From: Solidesulfovibrio carbinolicus
GTDB taxonomy: Bacteria > Desulfobacterota > Desulfovibrionia > Desulfovibrionales > Desulfovibrionaceae
DNA length: 64,000 bases
Direction of reading: 5' to 3'
Assembly (NCBI RefSeq): GCF_004135975.1
Contig: NZ_CP026538.1
Coordinates: 3,534,001-3,598,000, forward strand
This document shows, in pieces, positions 36,556 to 45,391 of the stretch. Positions within the stretch are counted from its first letter, which is position 1. The number at the start of each line of letters is the position of its first letter. Under the pieces are notes generated by a model that did not search any database, was not told where the DNA came from, and saw only the letters and a program-made list of their open reading frames with translations. The translations under genes and the position numbers were made by a program.

Positions 36556-38925
36556 GTGAAATTCATGAGATTAAATATCTTTGCCCGAATTCTTATTGTG
36601 ATGATAGCCGTTGCAATTGTTACGAGTACTGCTATTTTTTTTGTATCAAACTATTATTCTTTTAAAAATTTCAACATTGAAGCAAATGCAGAAGTAGAGC
36701 GGGGGAAAAATATCGTAGAAAGCAAAATAGAATCAGATAAAAAATCCTTATATCACAAAGTAGAGATTGCAGCAACTGACACACGTCTTGTAGAATCATT
36801 GGCCAGTAAAGACGCCGTGGCGAGCAAAGAAATACTTACTCGCTATATGAAAACAATGGGTTTAGACAACGCTGTGATCTGCAATGCGAGTGGGGTTGTT
36901 ATTGCCCGTGGTCACGATGACAAGACCGGTGACAACATAAGTAAACGCGTAGAAATAGACGACGCTCTGAATGGTCGCCAAAGCTACGGAATTGTACGTG
37001 GATCGCTTGTAAAATTTGCAAATCGAGCAACGTACCCTCTCAAGCAAAATGGAATAATTATTGGGGCGATATCCATGGGCAACGCCCTTGCCAGTGACAA
37101 GTATGTAGACCTCATCAAAGAAATTACAGGTCTCGAGGTTACCGTTTTTGACGGTGACACTCGAGTGGCAACCACAGTTGTCAATGAGGGCAAACGTGCC
37201 ATTGGCACAAAGATTGAAAATCCTGCTATTCTGAAAGCAGTCCTAGAAAATGGGGAAGTTTTTGTTTCACAGAACACTATAATGGGAACGAAATATACGA
37301 CCGCATATTGGCCACTCAGAGGTGTCAACGGGAAAATAGATGGGATGCTGTTCGTTGGCAAGAATCGAGTAAACTTCGACAGTCTCCAGAGCAGTATACA
37401 AAAGTCAATCTTGTTCACTGCTATAGTTGTGTTGCTGCTTGTGATTGTATTATCAATACTTTTTGCAAAGTCTCTTGCCGATCCACTTCGACAGACAGCA
37501 GAGTTTACCAAAAAAGTGTCGGAAGGAAAATTTGATGAACAATTGCAAGTGTTTCGTAAAGATGAATTAGGTGTTCTCGCGGACGGAATGCGTTCAATGG
37601 TATACAACTTGCGCAAAGAGTTAGCATTTTCTACAGGTGTCATGCGCGGCGTCGCTGCACCATTTTCTGTTTTTTCTCCTCACGACACAACCATTTATAC
37701 AAATCAGGCAATGCTTGATTTAATTGATATCCCAGGTAATCCAAATGATTATTTAGGGACTCAATCTGGAGAATTTATATTTGGCGTCAAGGGGAAAGAT
37801 ACTTTGTCGTCTCGTAGTCTTCGTGAAAAACAAATTCTATTTGAAGACTCAACGATACAGTCGCGAGCAGGTAAAACCAAGCATGTGACTATCTCCTCTG
37901 CCCCGTTTTTCGATGCGAATGGAGAACTCCTTGGCACGGTGTCAGTTTGGCTTGACAAGACAGAATTTGTAGAAGCCAAAGAACAGGCTGACAAAGCTAA
38001 AGCAGAGGGCATACTTCAAGCAGCACGACAACTTGAAGCTGTCGTGGAGATTGTCACTTCTGCTTCTGAACAACTTTCTGCTCAAATTGAACAATCGAGT
38101 CACGGGTCAGAAGAACAAGCTCGAAGCATAGCTGAAACTGCAACTGCAATGGAAGAAATGAACGCAACGGTTCTCGAGGTTGCTAAAAATGCTTCTAATG
38201 CTGCTGGCACCGCTGATGAGGCAAAAATTAAAGCTGAAGAAGGCGCTAAGATGGTCGGGCAGGTAATCCATGGGATTGAACAGGTTCAACTCCAATCCCA
38301 AGCGATGAAAACGGATATGGGCAACCTTGGGAAACAAGCTGAAGGAATCGGTCAGATTTTAAACGTCATCTCCGATATCGCTGACCAGACCAACCTTCTG
38401 GCCCTGAATGCCGCCATTGAAGCTGCTCGTGCTGGTGACGCCGGACGAGGATTTGCGGTTGTTGCTGACGAGGTCCGGAAACTTGCTGAGAAGACCATGA
38501 CCGCCACCAAGGAAGTCGGCAACGCGATCCGGGACATCCAAGCTGGAACAAAGACGAACATTGAAAACGTTGAGCGCACCGGGAAAAACATTGAAGAGGT
38601 TACAAACCTCGCCACTAATTCTGGCGAAGCTTTAAAACAAATTGTCACTTTGGCTGAAAAAACTACAGATCAAGTCCGTTCTATTGCTACAGCTTCTGAA
38701 CAGCAATCGGCTACTAGCGAAGAAATTAATCGTAGCATTGAATCTGTGAATCGGATTTCATCTGAAACGGCTGATGGCATGAGACAATCTGCGCAGGCAG
38801 TAGCTGAGTTAGCTGACCAAGCTCAAGTCCTTAAGCGACTCATTGACGAGATGAAATCGGACGGAGGATCTGGCACTAAAGAACTTCCTGCCGGCAAGAA
38901 AACCCTTGCATTAGGGAGAGGGTAA
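36556..38925 (+). CDS. Methyl-accepting chemotaxis protein with sCache-like sensor and PAS-like insert (chemoreceptor 1)
   Basis: 789 aa from a GTG at 36556; an ATG nine bases later (36565) is equally possible. TM1 at residues ~8-31, a periplasmic Cache-like domain (~40-275; '[20 protein letters not shown]', '[17 protein letters not shown]', '[19 protein letters not shown]'), TM2 ~283-306, HAMP, a PAS-like segment (~370-475; '[19 protein letters not shown]') and the MA domain with hairpin tip '[18 protein letters not shown]'. Codon use is AT-rich, but the hairpin-tip region is GC-richer and close to the core receptor, suggesting recombination with host receptors. It would signal to the host chemotaxis pathway. 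Confidence 0.92.
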   Translation: MKFMRLNIFARILIVMIAVAIVTSTAIFFVSNYYSFKNFNIEANAEVERGKNIVESKIESDKKSLYHKVEIAATDTRLVESLASKDAVASKEILTRYMKTMGLDNAVICNASGVVIARGHDDKTGDNISKRVEIDDALNGRQSYGIVRGSLVKFANRATYPLKQNGIIIGAISMGNALASDKYVDLIKEITGLEVTVFDGDTRVATTVVNEGKRAIGTKIENPAILKAVLENGEVFVSQNTIMGTKYTTAYWPLRGVNGKIDGMLFVGKNRVNFDSLQSSIQKSILFTAIVVLLLVIVLSILFAKSLADPLRQTAEFTKKVSEGKFDEQLQVFRKDELGVLADGMRSMVYNLRKELAFSTGVMRGVAAPFSVFSPHDTTIYTNQAMLDLIDIPGNPNDYLGTQSGEFIFGVKGKDTLSSRSLREKQILFEDSTIQSRAGKTKHVTISSAPFFDANGELLGTVSVWLDKTEFVEAKEQADKAKAEGILQAARQLEAVVEIVTSASEQLSAQIEQSSHGSEEQARSIAETATAMEEMNATVLEVAKNASNAAGTADEAKIKAEEGAKMVGQVIHGIEQVQLQSQAMKTDMGNLGKQAEGIGQILNVISDIADQTNLLALNAAIEAARAGDAGRGFAVVADEVRKLAEKTMTATKEVGNAIRDIQAGTKTNIENVERTGKNIEEVTNLATNSGEALKQIVTLAEKTTDQVRSIATASEQQSATSEEINRSIESVNRISSETADGMRQSAQAVAELADQAQVLKRLIDEMKSDGGSGTKELPAGKKTLALGRG

Positions 38926-39008
38926 TTGTAAATATTCCTCAATCATGCCAAGCTACGGTCCAATCCGTTAGTGCACATCGTCAGCAGAAGCGTCTTCTAA
39001 GATTAACT

Positions 39009-39050
39009 GGGGTGAGTTCATATTACATGAAATTTATGTGAGCTCACCCC
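39009..39050 (+). terminator. Hairpin after chemoreceptor 1
   Basis: GGGGTGAG / CTCACCCC arms around a 26-nt loop, no U-run. A similar hairpin, different in sequence, follows chemoreceptor 2. It may be a weak terminator or an mRNA stabiliser before the co-directional small gene. Confidence 0.5.
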
Positions 39051-39068
39051 CCAACCCTCAGAAAAAAT

Positions 39069-39407
39069 ATGCCCTACAAAGATCTTAGATTTATATCAAA
39101 CGGCATTCTCGGCGAAACATATCCGTCCTCTTTTGAACGAAAGGTTCTACTCGTCATGTATTATTCTGAATTGTTAGCAATCAACTTTGAAGAGATCGAA
39201 AGTTTCCTGAATATGTATAGCAGGGAAAAGCTGCTCAAGATTTTTTATTTAGACATAAACTTTGTTGAACATATTTACACTGAGTTTGTAAACTCAGGGA
39301 TAGACACCATATTGCCTAAAATTTTCGATAGGCTCATAAAGATCCAAGAACTACTCCACCAGAGAGAAATGCTTAAATCTTGTAAAACTTTGGGACTCGC
39401 CCAATAA
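39069..39407 (+). CDS. 112-aa helical protein of unknown function linked to chemoreceptor
   Basis: MPYKDLRFISNGIL start, then mostly amphipathic helix ('FERKVLLVMYYSELLAINFEEIESFLNMYS'). No signal peptide, membrane segment or known motif recognised. A truncated copy of its first 14 codons lies at the same place after chemoreceptor 2 (44478). The repeated receptor/small protein arrangement suggests a linked role, for example a receptor-associated adaptor, but that is inference. Confidence 0.65.
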   Translation: MPYKDLRFISNGILGETYPSSFERKVLLVMYYSELLAINFEEIESFLNMYSREKLLKIFYLDINFVEHIYTEFVNSGIDTILPKIFDRLIKIQELLHQREMLKSCKTLGLAQ

Positions 39408-39972
39408 TTGCTTTTCAGTCCAGTCAAAAACGAGAAAAATTTCGTATTTGGGAAATATCTTGTATTACGGCTGTTTAACATTGCTAAGCCGCCCTACCCC
39501 ATCCCAGGACCAGAAACAGGCCAGTTTCAGTCTCGTTGGTCATTACCAGAGGCTGAAAATTCACAGGATCCTGCGATCCGACACCAGCGTTTTTGGTTCG
39601 AAATGACATACAGCCCCAAATAGCCGAACTTTCAACCCATCAGCAGAAAATCAAAAATTCCAGTAAACTGGACTTTCCAACTACCTATATTTTCCTATTT
39701 TTTTTCTCAGCAAACAGCTGAAGCAATCTCCGGGGGATATTGGGACCTGGTCTTTCCCCCCGGACACCCCTCCCCTGCTCTCTACCAGCCCGTTCCTGGG
39801 CCTTTTCCCCGGCACCCGCCCCTTTCTATCCCCCCGGGCCCAAATCCCAGGAAATCGCGTCCTACACCCAACGTCCGATTTCCATAGGGCTTTGTCCAGC
39901 TTAAACTATCCTGCCCCGTGACCACCCAACTGGTCCAGGCTATCCTTCTACTTAAAAAGCAAAGGAGGCCAT
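39408..39972. other. Non-coding leader of duplicated segment A
   Basis: About 560 bp without a supported gene. It contains the palindromes at 39563-39578 and 39660-39671 and a C-rich stretch ending in AAAGGAGG before the 73-aa gene. The conservation with copy B suggests a long 5' UTR or regulatory region. Confidence 0.5.
39660..39671. repeat. Island palindrome CCAGTAAACTGG, copy 1
   Basis: One of seven copies (others 41991, 45753, 48273, 54129, 62302, 62870). Preceded by TT or GT and followed by A, all intergenic. Here followed by ACTTTCCAACTACC as in copy 3. Confidence 0.8.
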
Positions 39973-40194
39973 ATGGGCCAGAAAGATCATGATCTTCTTC
40001 AAATCAAGGACGAAATAGTCAATGCATTTCGTCCGATTGAACAGCTCTTCAAAATAATGGATACAAGTTCTGTTGAAATATACGGTCATCTAACGCGCTC
40101 ATACGCCGATGTTGGGATCACACTGTGCAAAAACTTCCGTCAACGTCTTGATGCCATTTTAGACATACAAAGCGGAGGTAGCTCAGATGAGTAA
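39973..40194 (+). CDS. 73-aa protein of unknown function (copy A)
   Basis: ATG with AAAGGAGG at ideal distance. Acidic/helical: MGQKDHDLLQIKDEIVNAFR..., no membrane segment, no motif recognised. It overlaps the DUF6573 gene by eight bases, so they are co-translated. The partner in copy B (46067) is about 80 percent identical. Confidence 0.75.
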   Translation: MGQKDHDLLQIKDEIVNAFRPIEQLFKIMDTSSVEIYGHLTRSYADVGITLCKNFRQRLDAILDIQSGGSSDE

Positions 40195-40582
40195 CGATAA
40201 AGCTTTTGGCAACGTCATCTACAGCTACACCAGGGCACAGGCCATCGCCGACGGCGTCCTCATCGACGTCACCGACACTGCCAAAGCCCACGGGTTCAAA
40301 GTCCCTACGGTAATTACCGATAATCTCTACCACCGATACGTTGAAGTTCCTACCGGATTGGACGGGGGTTTCGGTCAATCCAGGGCTGGACGGCTCCATG
40401 ATCTGCTGACACTGGCCCTGTTCGCCGCCCGGTCCAGCAAAGGGGCAGATCGGGTGTACTTCAAAGTGGATTTCCTGATGGAGCCAGGACGAACTGAAAC
40501 CGTCCAAGTTATCGCCCATATTGGCCCCGGTGACGATGGTGTCATTCCAGTCCTAACGATCATGCTACCCGAGGATGACTGA
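40187..40582 (+). CDS. DUF6573-family protein (copy A)
   Basis: 131 aa. 'VIYSYTRAQAIADGVLIDVT' near the N terminus and the C-terminal 'GPGDDGVIPVLTIMLPEDD' are the conserved ends of DUF6573, a family common on integrative elements and plasmids with unknown function. It forms an operon with the 73-aa gene and is convergent with the XRE gene six bases away. The last third is identical at DNA level with copy B. Confidence 0.82.
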   Translation: MSNDKAFGNVIYSYTRAQAIADGVLIDVTDTAKAHGFKVPTVITDNLYHRYVEVPTGLDGGFGQSRAGRLHDLLTLALFAARSSKGADRVYFKVDFLMEPGRTETVQVIAHIGPGDDGVIPVLTIMLPEDD

Positions 40583-40587
40583 GGCCC

Positions 40588-40911
40588 TTATCGAAAGATG
40601 ACCTGGGCCATGCTGAAAAAGGTACGCAGCCGATCTTCATCCGCTGATTCAATCTGCCGCATCAGGATCGCTCGTAGCTCCTCCGGTGCCAACCGGAACT
40701 CCTCCAGACTGAACAGTTCCGCCATGGGGATGTCCAGGGCTTGGGACAGCTGCTCGATGCTGGTCAGGGACGGATTGCGCCGGCCACGTTCGATCTCTCC
40801 GATGTACTGGAGGGACAGACCGGACAAGTCGGCCAGCTTTTCCTGGGTAATGTCTCTGGCGCGACGGATCGCTTTGATTTTCTTCCCGAAAAGATCTTGT
40901 ACGGTGTCCAT
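40588..40911 (-). CDS. XRE-family HTH regulator (copy A)
   Basis: 107 aa. N-terminal XRE/Cro HTH ('FGKKIKAIRRARDITQEKLA', then 'LSLQYIGEIERGRRNPSL') and a short helical C terminus ('PEELRAILMRQIESADEDRL'). AGGAGTGGC precedes the ATG at 40911. Identical at DNA level to 46682-47005. It probably represses element genes; target unknown. Confidence 0.9.
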   Translation of the reverse strand: MDTVQDLFGKKIKAIRRARDITQEKLADLSGLSLQYIGEIERGRRNPSLTSIEQLSQALDIPMAELFSLEEFRLAPEELRAILMRQIESADEDRLRTFFSMAQVIFR

Positions 40912-40985
40912 GCCACTCCTCCGCAGCGTAGAGGATATGGCAATGATTCCGGTTGCATAACAAATGATCGGCTGGTTTAATTGCC

Positions 40986-41984
40986 TACGTGGCTATTGCC
41001 TTCACTCAGCAATTATGACATAATTAGTGTGAAATCAGCTGATTGTGGAGGTTTTTATGCCCAAGCCCTACAGCCAGATGGACCTCATTTCTTTCCAGAA
41101 ACAGTTCTCCACGGAAGAGGCTTGCCGGGAGCGACTCTTCACCTTGCGTTGGCCGGAAGGCTTTCGATGCCCAAAGTGTGGCTGTCAAGAGTCGTATCGC
41201 ATAGAAAATCGCACGCTGTTTCAATGTGTTGAGTGTAGGCATCAAACGTCGCTCACTGCTGGAACAATTATGCACCGGACCAGGACACCGCTGGTCAAAT
41301 GGTTCTGGGCAATTTTCCTCGTCAGCACTGATAAACGCGGCCTCTCGGCTCTGGCCCTGTCGCGAAAGATCGATATCGGCCTCAAGTGTGCATGGACCAT
41401 GCTGCATAAGATTCGCAAAGCGATGGAAACCCGCGACGCCGGTTACCAATTGGCTGGACTCATCCAGGTCGATGATGCCTTTTTCAAAGGCGGAGTTAGC
41501 AAAGGTGGCGACAAGCGCGGGCGAGGTACTGACAAGGTTCCCGTAATCGTCATGGCCGCCGTGAAAGACGAAGCCATCACCTTCGCAAAAATGGAAGTTG
41601 TCGAAGACGTCGAAAGCGACTCAATCAAGTCTGTCCTGGGGGTGCATGTTGCTCCTGGTCAAACGGTTCGCTCCGATGGGTTTCCAGCCTACAACGTCGT
41701 CAAGGACATCGGACTGACCCATGACAAGCAGATCGTCTACCCCAAGCACGGCGCTCCTCGGTATGACGTTTTGAAGTGGGTCAACATTCTAGTATCCAAC
41801 GCAAAAGCTTTCATACTGGGCACATATCACGGGGTTCAGAAGAAACATCTTCAACGTTATCTTGACGAATTCTGCTATCGTTTCAATCGTCGTTTCTGGC
41901 CAGGCCAAGCTTTTGATCGCCTGCTGCTGGCCTGCTCACGGTCAGGCCCCATAACCTATGCTGAGTTGAGGGGATAGCCACGTA
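40986..41984 (+). mobile_element. IS1595-family (ISXO2-like) insertion sequence, intact
   Basis: About 1.0 kb with 26-bp imperfect terminal inverted repeats: left starts TACGTGGCTATTGCC, right (reverse complement) TACGTGGCTATCCCC, 22 of 26 matching. It holds one full transposase gene. No 8-bp target duplication is visible: the flanks are TTAATTGCC and ATAGTTCC. The left end abuts duplicated segment A exactly and the right end abuts another CCAGTAAACTGG palindrome. Confidence 0.88.
41057..41977 (+). CDS. IS1595-family transposase
   Basis: 306 aa from the ATG at 41057 (GGAG six bases upstream; GTG at 41045 less likely). An N-terminal zinc ribbon (CPKCG...CVEC, residues ~39-61) and an ISXO2-like DDE-type nuclease: 'LIQVDDAFFKGG' with the first Asp, 'VRSDGFPAYN' with the second, and 'GTYHGVQKKHLQRYLDEFCY' at the third position. 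No frameshift, so potentially active. Confidence 0.93.
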   Translation: MPKPYSQMDLISFQKQFSTEEACRERLFTLRWPEGFRCPKCGCQESYRIENRTLFQCVECRHQTSLTAGTIMHRTRTPLVKWFWAIFLVSTDKRGLSALALSRKIDIGLKCAWTMLHKIRKAMETRDAGYQLAGLIQVDDAFFKGGVSKGGDKRGRGTDKVPVIVMAAVKDEAITFAKMEVVEDVESDSIKSVLGVHVAPGQTVRSDGFPAYNVVKDIGLTHDKQIVYPKHGAPRYDVLKWVNILVSNAKAFILGTYHGVQKKHLQRYLDEFCYRFNRRFWPGQAFDRLLLACSRSGPITYAELRG

Positions 41985-41990
41985 ATAGTT

Positions 41991-42002
41991 CCAGTAAACT
42001 GG
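41991..42002. repeat. Island palindrome CCAGTAAACTGG, copy 2
   Basis: Directly right of the insertion sequence. The ~70 bases after it resemble those after copies 1 and 3 (CACAACCTACATTTTC, TCTCAGCAATCAGCTG), so a third partial copy of the duplicated leader starts here. Confidence 0.8.
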
Positions 42003-42182
42003 ATTTTTTCACAACCTACATTTTCGTAGCTTTTGTCTCAGCAATCAGCTGTCTGTCTATGGAAATCTGAGAACTGGTGGGTTCCTCCTCGGGCGCTCGT
42101 ACTATCCAGGTGGGACGAAGGTATGCCAAACTCAACCTGTGTCAAATTAGACCAATTATTTCGTATTGTTCATAGCTCGACT

Positions 42183-42220
42183 CTACTTGCCCTTGGACTG
42201 AAAAAGGTGTTAACGTCTTC
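42183..42220 (+). promoter_or_regulatory. 38-bp element upstream of chemoreceptor 2, copy B
   Basis: Partner of 36132-36169 with two mismatches. It ends 58 bases before the receptor ATG at 42279. See copy A for the argument. Confidence 0.6.
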
Positions 42221-42278
42221 TCAGACTAAGAGTATTTCGCTTAGCCAAAACATCACCAATTTAGGAGGATATAGTACC

Positions 42279-44405
42279 ATGAAAATTTCCAGCAAGCTAA
42301 TACTGCTGACAACGATTCCACTTATCGCATTTCTGGCGATCAGTATTCTTTATGCCAAAATTAGCATCGACGAATCCGATACAGTAGATAAAATGTCTGG
42401 AAATACGCAACTTTTTATCGCGATATCAGACCTAGTCCATGAATTACAGAAAGAACGCGGTCGGACTTCCATATATCTCTCCGGCGGTTCTCAAGACGAT
42501 ATGAACTCACAGAGGAAATTATCCGACAATCAAATCAAACCCGTAATTGATGCGCTTAAAACGGCAAACCTTACCCCACAAGTCAAAGAAGCCACTTCTC
42601 AAGCAGTCTCAAACATTGAAAAAGTACGAACTCAGGCGAATCAAAATTCACCAGTGAGAGAAGTTGTCGATGCATATGGAAAAATCATTGCAGATTTGAT
42701 GACCAGCGAAACTGCTATCGCCAACTCCAAAACAACTCGAGGATTCGGAAAATCTCTGACGACCATCATTATACTAGAGACTGCAAAAGAAAATGCGGGA
42801 AAACTCCGTGCTACTGTTTCCGGTATCTTAACAGCTGACAAGCCTATCAACGAAGAGATGTTTACTCGTCTCATTACATTCAAATCCAACATTGATGCAA
42901 ACCTTGAATCAAAAGCTCTTGTACTTGGAGCCCAAGCACACTCCATCCTTGATGAAAACAAAAAATCGCAAGCGTGGCTGGACACAAATAAATGGTTCAA
43001 CACAGTACTTGTAAAATCAAAAGAAGGCAATTTCGGGATAAATGGGAAAGATTTTTTCTCTACGATAACTCAGGTGATCGACTCTTTGAACTCTGTTAGA
43101 ACAAAAGAAATGATAACAATTACAAACAATTTAACTACGATTCAAAACGAAATATCTTCATCACTAACAAAAGTTTATGTCGTCATCGGAACCACACTCA
43201 TTTTATCACTTTTAATTGCATTTTTTGTAGCCAAATCGATCACAAACCCCATCAAACATCTTATTCAGTACGCACAAAAAGTTTCTGGGGGAAATTTAGA
43301 AGCTGAAATCTCCGAAAAGTTCTCGCACGAACTTGGGAGCCTGAAATCTTCATTAAACACCATGATTTCAAATTTAAAAACTAAAATTTCCGAGGCAGAA
43401 ACAAACAGTAGAAAAGCTGAAGAAGAATCTTTACACGCGAAAATCGCCACGAGAGAAGCTGAGGAAGCTAAAATATATGCTGAACAAGCAAAAGCTGAAG
43501 GGATGAACGCAGCTGCGAATTCTATTGAAAATGTTGTTGAAATTGTCAGTTCAGCATCTGAAGAATTATCAGCGCAGATTGAGCAATCGACTCAAGGGGC
43601 TGAAATTCAGTCACAACGAGTAGCAGAAACTGCCACTGCCATGGAGCAAATGAACGCTACCGTCATGGAGGTGGCAAAGAATGCTTCCCAAGCAGCAGAA
43701 ACCGCAGACCAAGCTAAACATCAAGCGCAAGAGGGCGAAAAAGTAGTTACTGAAGTTGTTACAGGCATAGCCGAAGTCCAAAGCACTGCACTTGAACTCA
43801 AAAACGATATGACATTGCTCGGTAAACGTGCAGAAGAAATTGGCCAAATACTCAATGTTATATCCGACATAGCTGATCAAACTAATTTGCTAGCCCTTAA
43901 TGCAGCAATAGAAGCTGCTCGAGCTGGTGACGCCGGGCGTGGATTTGCAGTTGTTGCAGATGAAGTAAGAAAACTGGCTGAAAAAACGATGTCGGCAACC
44001 AAAGAGGTTGGTGATTCCATTCGCGGAATCCAAAACGAAGCCAGAAAAAATATTGAAAACGTTGATTTAGCTGTTTCTAGAATCGGTACAGTTACAAGCT
44101 TGGCGACGAAGTCGGGAAATTCTTTAGAGGAGATCGTTAAGTTTGTTGATTTAACTACGGATCAAGTGCGGGCTATCGCAACAGCTTCCGAAGAACAATC
44201 CGCAACCAGCGAAGAGATCAACAGAAGCATTGAAGACGTCAACAGGGTTTCCATGGAAACCTCCGACGCAATGCGACAATCTGCTCAAGCAGTTGGTGAA
44301 TTAGCCAATCAGGCACAGGTTCTCAAGAGACTCATTGACGAGATGAAATCGGAAGGCTCCGACACCCGTGCCCTCTCGGGATCTAGCCCTAAAAAACTCG
44401 CGTAA
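42279..44405 (+). CDS. NIT-domain methyl-accepting chemotaxis protein (chemoreceptor 2)
   Basis: 708 aa from the ATG at 42279 with AGGAGG upstream. TM1 ~9-27, a large helical periplasmic domain whose 'ISDLVHELQKERGRTSIYL' is the signature of NIT (nitrate/nitrite-sensing type) domains, TM2 ~298-320, HAMP, an EA-rich coiled coil and the MA domain with the hairpin tip '[18 protein letters not shown]'. It is predicted to signal to the host Che pathway; ligand inferred from family only. Uniformly AT-rich codons, unlike the host receptor at 20140. Confidence 0.93.
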   Translation: MKISSKLILLTTIPLIAFLAISILYAKISIDESDTVDKMSGNTQLFIAISDLVHELQKERGRTSIYLSGGSQDDMNSQRKLSDNQIKPVIDALKTANLTPQVKEATSQAVSNIEKVRTQANQNSPVREVVDAYGKIIADLMTSETAIANSKTTRGFGKSLTTIIILETAKENAGKLRATVSGILTADKPINEEMFTRLITFKSNIDANLESKALVLGAQAHSILDENKKSQAWLDTNKWFNTVLVKSKEGNFGINGKDFFSTITQVIDSLNSVRTKEMITITNNLTTIQNEISSSLTKVYVVIGTTLILSLLIAFFVAKSITNPIKHLIQYAQKVSGGNLEAEISEKFSHELGSLKSSLNTMISNLKTKISEAETNSRKAEEESLHAKIATREAEEAKIYAEQAKAEGMNAAANSIENVVEIVSSASEELSAQIEQSTQGAEIQSQRVAETATAMEQMNATVMEVAKNASQAAETADQAKHQAQEGEKVVTEVVTGIAEVQSTALELKNDMTLLGKRAEEIGQILNVISDIADQTNLLALNAAIEAARAGDAGRGFAVVADEVRKLAEKTMSATKEVGDSIRGIQNEARKNIENVDLAVSRIGTVTSLATKSGNSLEEIVKFVDLTTDQVRAIATASEEQSATSEEINRSIEDVNRVSMETSDAMRQSAQAVGELANQAQVLKRLIDEMKSEGSDTRALSGSSPKKLA

Positions 44406-44427
44406 TCTACCCACACAAATTTAAGCA

Positions 44428-44466
44428 GGGGGATAGGTCATGGATCAGCCAGAAGGCTTATCCCCC
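44428..44466 (+). terminator. Hairpin after chemoreceptor 2
   Basis: GGGGGATA / TATCCCCC arms, 23-nt loop, no U-run; positional counterpart of the hairpin at 39009. Confidence 0.5.
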
Positions 44467-44477
44467 GAAAACAAAAT

Positions 44478-44576
44478 ATGCCATTCAAAGACCTTAGAAT
44501 CATCTCCAATCACATTCTCCATTCTTGGATGCAGGGATTGAGCCGACCTCCCGGTAAAGTCACTCCACCACATTGA
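44478..44576 (+). pseudogene. Truncated copy of the chemoreceptor-linked small gene
   Basis: ATG at 44478 encodes MPFKDLRIISNHIL, 11 of 14 residues equal to the start of the 112-aa protein at 39069, then 18 unrelated residues and a stop. It stands in the same position relative to its receptor. Confidence 0.6.
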
Positions 44577-44609
44577 GCAATATTGTTTTCAAATTTTCAG
44601 GAATAATCT

Positions 44610-45008
44610 GTGAACAAAAATCAAACAATTCTTATCGTCGAAGATGACGTCATCAACAGAGTTGCACTTTGCCGTTTTCTCAGCAAACAGGGGCATGTAG
44701 TTCATCCAGCAAAGGACGGCGACGAAGCCCTGGAAATATATGCAAAAAATAAATTCGACCTGATAATAATGGACCTTGTTATGCCAGGGATAGATGGCGC
44801 TGAAACAGCAAGGAAAATGCGGTTTATATCCAACAGCACGGATGGTGACTACCCACCGATCATTTTAATTACTGCTGTTGACCACCGCGCACAAAATCTA
44901 GAAAAAATATTCAGAGCAGGCGTCGACAGAATAGTACAAAAACCAATCGAACATGCTCAACTACTTGAATGCATGTACGAACTTTTGATGCCCCAAAATC
45001 ACAACTAA
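44610..45008 (+). CDS. CheY-like single-domain response regulator
   Basis: 132 aa, GTG start. A full receiver domain: acidic 'VEDD' near residue 10-13, phosphoacceptor D55 in 'LIIMDLVMPG', Thr in 'ILITAVD' and Lys in 'IVQKPIE'. No output domain. Next to a chemoreceptor, it may act on the flagellar motor or as a phosphate sink. AT-rich like the receptor, so part of the cargo. Confidence 0.9.
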   Translation: MNKNQTILIVEDDVINRVALCRFLSKQGHVVHPAKDGDEALEIYAKNKFDLIIMDLVMPGIDGAETARKMRFISNSTDGDYPPIILITAVDHRAQNLEKIFRAGVDRIVQKPIEHAQLLECMYELLMPQNHN

Positions 45009-45013
45009 GAGAG

Positions 45014-45049
45014 AAGCCCCTTCCCACTGGCAAGAACAGGAAGGGGCTT
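45014..45049. terminator. Hairpin between CheY-like and HTH genes
   Basis: An 11-bp stem AAGCCCCTTCC / GGAAGGGGCTT between convergent genes; likely a bidirectional terminator although the U-run is poor. Confidence 0.65.
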
Positions 45050-45070
45050 ACAATGAAATTTTCTAGTTTA

Positions 45071-45391
45071 CTACTTCTTTTCCAAAACGATCCGCCCTTC
45101 TTCCAGGCTCGAAACCTTAAACTCATCACCGATTTCGAAACCATAGTTCCCCATAAGGGTCGGAGACAACCGCAGTCCATTCTTTGAAAACTTCACATTC
45201 CCCGACACGGTTCTCTCTTCCATCCCTTCGATTCGATAGAACTTTTGATCCATTTGCATGAGTTTTAGGAGATGAGATTTCAAGGTAACCTTGTTGATTC
45301 CAAAAGCATCCATGATCTGCTGAGCGGTCTTCACTTCGGTGATCATAGTACGAAGTTTCATCGCGTCGAATTTCGATTCTTTTCCAGGCAT
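45071..45391 (-). CDS. Small HTH plus AbrB-like DNA-binding protein, paralog 1
   Basis: 106 aa. The N-terminal half reads like a helix-turn-helix ('TAQQIMDAFGINKVTLKSHLLKLMQ'). The C-terminal half ('NGLRLSPTLMGNYGFEIGDEFKVSSLEEGRIVLEK') resembles the SpoVT/AbrB-type beta hairpins, where G-F-x-x-G-D-E-F is typical. The protein at 58530 has the same two-part layout. It is probably an element-encoded transcriptional regulator. The ATG at 45391 has AAGGAG upstream. Confidence 0.65.
   Translation of the reverse strand: MPGKESKFDAMKLRTMITEVKTAQQIMDAFGINKVTLKSHLLKLMQMDQKFYRIEGMEERTVSGNVKFSKNGLRLSPTLMGNYGFEIGDEFKVSSLEEGRIVLEKK

Larger units (their letters stand above)
39418..40987. repeat. 1570-bp duplicated segment, copy A
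   Basis: Matches 45512-47081 end to end with the same length and offset (6094 bp). It contains a hairpin (AAAAACGA...TTTCGTATTT), the CCAGTAAACTGG palindrome, a leader region, a 73-aa gene, a DUF6573 gene and a XRE regulator. The last 513 bp (40475-40987) are identical to the partner while the rest is visibly diverged. The right end coincides with the left end of the IS1595-type element. Confidence 0.92.

Noticed and set aside
36156-36665. 169-aa frame upstream of chemoreceptor 1
   Set aside because: Overlaps the receptor start in another frame and has no coding character; the sequence is better explained as a regulatory region with a receptor remnant.
41984-42280. Second insertion sequence to the right of the IS1595-type element
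   Set aside because: The similarity is to the leader of the duplicated segments, not to a transposon end, and no transposase follows.
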